Origin: Firmicutes bacterium CAG:460
Lineage (GTDB): Bacteria; Bacillota_I; Bacilli_A; RF39; UBA660
Assembly (NCBI GenBank): GCA_000437355.1
Contig: FR899755.1
Location: forward strand, 1-6,001
Length of the DNA: 6,001 nt
Direction of reading: 5' to 3'
Shown here: piece by piece, positions 4,070 to 6,001 of the stretch
How positions within the stretch are numbered: the first letter of the stretch is position 1
Layout: each line of letters opens with the position of its first letter
The notes under the pieces: generated by a model
What the model was told of the DNA's origin: nothing
What the model saw: only the letters and a program-made list of their open reading frames with translations
Databases searched by the model: none
Program-made: the position numbers and the translations under genes

Positions 4070-5599
4070 GTGAATAAGAAAAAAATATTAACAATAATTT
4101 TAATAATATTATTTATTGGTTTTGTAGCTGAAAGAATAAATACTAATAAAACCGATGTTTATGAGGAACAAAATAAAAGCTCAATTAAGAAAAATAAAAA
4201 TTTGTTATCAATGAATTTAGAACAAACAGCAGGTGCAGGAGATTATAAAACAGTAACGCAAAGTAAATGGCCTACAGAGGGTTATAAGTTTAATACAGAA
4301 CTATCGAGATGTGAAAATGGAAGTGAAATAAGTTGGGATGATACAAAGAAAGTAGTAATAATGCAAGGGAATGTATCAGATAAATGTTATGTTTATTTTG
4401 ATTTAATACCTTCAATGACTCTTGCGGAATATGTAATATCACAATACACTGGGGTACAAGGAGAAAATGGTATTTATTATCATAATTCAAGTCTAGAGAA
4501 TGGAGCAGGAGATAATTCGTATAGATATGCAGGAGGAGATTATGTCCTAACGGATGCAGGAAAAGCAACTGGGGCAGCGGAAATTTTAGCTTATAATGAT
4601 GATGTAACATCATTAATAGATTTTTATTGTGGCAATACAAAACATTTTTTTGGATATACTTGTGGTTCATCAGATACATTCTATTATATAGTAAAAGGAG
4701 ATACTACACATTATAAAACTTATAACGAAGCATTGACAGTATCTTTAGCAAGAGGTTATTTAACAAAAGATTTAATAAAAAATTATGTTTGTTTTGATAC
4801 AAATGAAAGCCCATGTCCAACAGATAATTTATATAGAATAATTGGAGTAATGGGTGATAAAGTAAAATTAATCAAGTATGATTATGCTACAAAGGATATG
4901 TTATTAAGTAATGGTTTATATAATGAAGATGTAGTTGCTAGTACAGATGCGTATTCTAGTTTTTATAAGGGGACACTTAGTAATATATCTTTGTATTATG
5001 CTGGAAGCGAGACTGCTTTAGCTTATAATTTAAATGAAACTAAAAAAGTTCAAAAACTTTCTAGAAAAAATGAACTTGCTGTTGGTGATCCCTGTTCTGG
5101 AGAAAAAATTAAATTAAATGAGACTGCACTTGGTGTAATTAATTTAAATACTAATTATTATGGTTTGCTATCAAATGATAGCAAGAACAAAATAGTAAAT
5201 AATGATTGGTTTATTAATTCAGTATCTGCTAATAAACTAGCAAATTCCTTTACTATTTACACTTCTGAATATGATAATTCTGAAAAAACTACAGTATATT
5301 CAGCATACATTGGTCTTATGTATTTATCTGATTATGCATATGCTAATAGTTTGAATTTATGGGCAACTGAAGATTATAAAGAAACAATTAATAGTAATTG
5401 GATGTATATGGGTGTTCAAGAAGGGGTAATTACTTATTTTGATACATGTAATCCTTATTCAATAAGGTGGGATGGTACTATTAATTCAATAGGTTATTCA
5501 TCGCCTATAGCTATAAGGCCTACGTTTTATCTTAAGTCAGATGTATTGTATAAATCTGGAATTGGAACTATATCATCCCCTATAATTTTGAAAAAATAA
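4070..5599 (+). CDS. Membrane-anchored modular surface protein with DUF6273/lectin-like C-terminus
   Basis: The 509-residue product has a short basic N-terminus (VNKKK, GTG start) and one transmembrane segment (about 6-20, ending FIGFVAERIN) with no lipobox or clear signal peptidase site, so it is probably an uncleaved anchor facing outward. A polar linker follows. Residues about 47-111 form a small domain bounded by two cysteines (Cys81 in RCENGS, Cys106 in SDKCYVYFD) with the conserved KWPTEGYKFN between. At 117-155 is TLAEYVISQYTGVQGENGIYYH...DNSYRYAGG. A less familiar insert (about 159-235) precedes YVCFDTN-SPCPTDNLYRIIGV-VKLIKYDYATKDML (239-278). The C-terminal region has YIGLMYLSDYAYA (413-425), NWMYMG (443-448) and IRPTFYLKSDV (482-492), recalling DUF6273 proteins of gut Firmicutes and the C-type-lectin/FGE-like fold. 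The function is unknown; adhesion or ligand binding is inferred. Divergent XRE regulator upstream, hairpin terminator downstream. Confidence 0.88.
   Translation: MNKKKILTIILIILFIGFVAERINTNKTDVYEEQNKSSIKKNKNLLSMNLEQTAGAGDYKTVTQSKWPTEGYKFNTELSRCENGSEISWDDTKKVVIMQGNVSDKCYVYFDLIPSMTLAEYVISQYTGVQGENGIYYHNSSLENGAGDNSYRYAGGDYVLTDAGKATGAAEILAYNDDVTSLIDFYCGNTKHFFGYTCGSSDTFYYIVKGDTTHYKTYNEALTVSLARGYLTKDLIKNYVCFDTNESPCPTDNLYRIIGVMGDKVKLIKYDYATKDMLLSNGLYNEDVVASTDAYSSFYKGTLSNISLYYAGSETALAYNLNETKKVQKLSRKNELAVGDPCSGEKIKLNETALGVINLNTNYYGLLSNDSKNKIVNNDWFINSVSANKLANSFTIYTSEYDNSEKTTVYSAYIGLMYLSDYAYANSLNLWATEDYKETINSNWMYMGVQEGVITYFDTCNPYSIRWDGTINSIGYSSPIAIRPTFYLKSDVLYKSGIGTISSPIILKK
5165..5184. repeat. Perfect inverted repeat inside the surface protein gene
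   Basis: TTGCTATCA-AA-TGATAGCAA is a 9-bp perfect inverted repeat with a 2-base centre within codons around residues 366-372. It could form a hairpin in the mRNA or be a protein site, but a chance palindrome of this size is not very rare in AT-rich DNA. Confidence 0.3.
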
Positions 5600-5601
5600 T
5601 G

Positions 5602-5635
5602 AAAAAATAACTTCCGATTTGGAAGTTTATTTTTT
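5602..5635 (+). terminator. Intrinsic terminator of cassette 1 surface gene, related to the one at 3695
   Basis: AACTTCC (5609-5615) pairs with GGAAGTT (5621-5627) around a GATTT loop, extended by A/T pairs with one bulged T, and followed by six Ts (5630-5635). The right arm and T-run (GGAAGTTTATTTTTTAGT) are nearly identical to the terminator at 3695-3727. As there, the stop codon of the minus-strand regulator (5627-5629) is inside the right arm, so both convergent genes can use it. Confidence 0.88.
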
Positions 5636-5842
5636 AGTTTCAATAATAATATTTAAATTATATTTGTCAGCTATTTTTAGTAGTGTTTCAAAAGTATAAT
5701 TTACAGTACCATATTCGTATTTTTCAATTGATGACTTACTTGCTTTAATATTTTTGGCAAGTTCCTCTTGAGTTAAATCTAGTCCTTGTCTTAAAAATTT
5801 GAATGTTTCATTAGCTTTATAATTATTTGCTATTATTTTCAT
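5627..5842 (-). CDS. XRE-family HTH regulator of cassette 2, likely repressor
   Basis: The 71-residue product is a minimal Cro/CI-type HTH: FKFLRQGLDL (14-23), helix 2 TQEELAKNI (24-32), recognition helix ASKSSIEKYE (34-43), YGTVNYTFE (44-52), helix 4 TLLKIADKYN (53-62), and a short end NIIIETKK. It shares the fold and a few anchor residues (DL-Q, YE-G, K-AD-YN) with the cassette 1 regulator, but the recognition helices differ, in line with the different repeats in the two control regions. The frame is open to 5869, but the ATG at 5840-5842 is preferred because GGGTGA (minus strand, 5848-5853) lies 5 bases before it. It is divergent from the partial paralogue at 5926, which it probably represses. 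Confidence 0.88.
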   Translation of the reverse strand: MKIIANNYKANETFKFLRQGLDLTQEELAKNIKASKSSIEKYEYGTVNYTFETLLKIADKYNLNIIIETKK

Positions 5843-5854
5843 TATTATCACCCA

Positions 5855-5883
5855 TTGACATCGTAACATTTTACTAGTATAAT
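5855..5883 (+). promoter_or_regulatory. Consensus sigma-A promoter of cassette 2
   Basis: TTGACA (5855-5860), exactly 17 bases, then TATAAT (5878-5883): both hexamers are perfect. Start is expected near 5890. So strong a promoter before a surface protein gene suggests it is normally held off by a repressor. Confidence 0.92.
5860..5873. promoter_or_regulatory. Candidate operator of cassette 2, copy A
   Basis: ATCGTAACATTTTA recurs as TTCGTAAGATGTTA at 5894-5907 (11 of 14 identical, 34 bp apart). Copy A begins at the last base of the -35 hexamer, the same relative place as operator 1 of cassette 1, but with unrelated sequence. ATCGTAACAT here also forms an inverted repeat (9 of 10) with ATGTTATGAT at 5902-5911. 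Confidence 0.45.
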
Positions 5884-5893
5884 TTTATTATAA

Positions 5894-5907
5894 TTCGTAA
5901 GATGTTA
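5894..5907. promoter_or_regulatory. Candidate operator of cassette 2, copy B
   Basis: TTCGTAAGATGTTA is the second copy of the imperfect repeat and lies just after the expected transcription start, as operator 2 does in cassette 1. The motif is less symmetrical than in cassette 1, so the exact site edges are uncertain. Confidence 0.45.
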
Positions 5908-5925
5908 TGATATGGAGTGATAAGG

Positions 5926-6001
5926 GTGAATGAAAAGAACAAGATATTAATAATTATAATAGTTATTTTTCTTATTGGTTTTGTATTTGAAAGGATAAAT
6001 A
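5926..6001 (+). CDS. Partial membrane-anchored surface protein of cassette 2 (paralogue, cut by window end)
   Basis: Twenty-five codons are visible: a GTG start after GGAGTG (5914-5919), a basic N-terminus VNEKNK, a hydrophobic anchor (about residues 7-20) and FERIN at the window edge. Aligned with one gap, the N-terminus of the cassette 1 protein is identical at about 17 of 24 positions, including IL, IGFV and ERIN. The gap of six bases between GGAGTG and GTG is also conserved. It is therefore a tandem paralogue; nothing can be said of its outer domains. The gene continues beyond 6001. Confidence 0.85.
   Translation, partial: MNEKNKILIIIIVIFLIGFVFERIN

Noticed and set aside
4290..4679. 129-codon open frame on the minus strand inside the surface protein gene
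   Set aside because: It lies wholly opposite a well-supported gene, is full of His, Leu and Asn from reading AT-rich codons backwards, and has no ribosome site.
4070..5599. Target gene of a diversity-generating retroelement
   Set aside because: The lectin-like C-terminus is suggestive, but no reverse transcriptase, template repeat or accessory gene is visible in the window.
3718..5842. Type II toxin-antitoxin modules (XRE antitoxins)
   Set aside because: The XRE genes are divergent from long anchored proteins rather than co-directional with a small toxin gene, and no toxin-like ORF adjoins them.
3695..6001. Insertion sequence or prophage
   Set aside because: No transposase, integrase, target-site duplication or phage structural gene is visible; the repeats are explained by paralogous cassettes.

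Overview
The window is strongly AT-rich, uses a standard bacterial code (TGG for Trp, no in-frame TGA; genes stop with TAA or TAG) and has Gram-positive Shine-Dalgarno sites. TrmB, Cse60, a YtxG-like plus YtxH pair, a lipoprotein, and Spo0A-box-like sites point to a low-GC Bacillota of class Bacilli, probably a spore-former or close relative of one (Erysipelotrichia/RF39-type gut lineages are a plausible guess). The species cannot be told from the sequence alone.

Left part (1-1141): a small Cse60-family sporulation protein (+) runs tail-to-tail into an uncharacterised 98-residue protein (-) with overlapping stop codons. Divergent from the latter is trmB, the tRNA m7G46 methyltransferase. The 320-bp gap after trmB (1142-1461) is rich in signals: a perfect hairpin, a candidate structured RNA with an 18-bp helix and an embedded 9-codon ORF, two tandem Spo0A-box-like heptamers exactly 10 bp apart, and an extended -10 promoter.

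Middle part (1433-3727): a compact four-gene operon made of a lipoprotein, a very acidic protein with an amphipathic N-terminus, a YtxG-like (DUF948-type) membrane protein and a YtxH protein. Gene spacings run from a 1-base overlap to 13 bases, and the operon closes with a strong hairpin terminator. The products look envelope-associated.

Right part (3695-6001): two tandem copies of the same cassette. Each has a terminator hairpin of the form TTCC..GGAA, a small XRE-type HTH regulator on the minus strand whose stop codon lies in that hairpin, a short divergent control region with a near-perfect sigma-A promoter, and a GTG-started gene on the plus strand for a protein with an N-terminal membrane anchor. 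The first anchored protein is complete (509 residues) and resembles modular surface proteins with a DUF6273/C-type-lectin-like C-terminal region. The second is cut by the window edge after 25 codons, but its anchor is clearly paralogous. In copy 1 two nearly identical 16-bp palindromes sit inside the promoter spacer and just after the expected start of transcription; in copy 2 a different repeated sequence occupies matching places. The picture inferred is an array of separately controlled surface-protein genes, each repressed by its own divergent regulator. This is the most novel content of the window.
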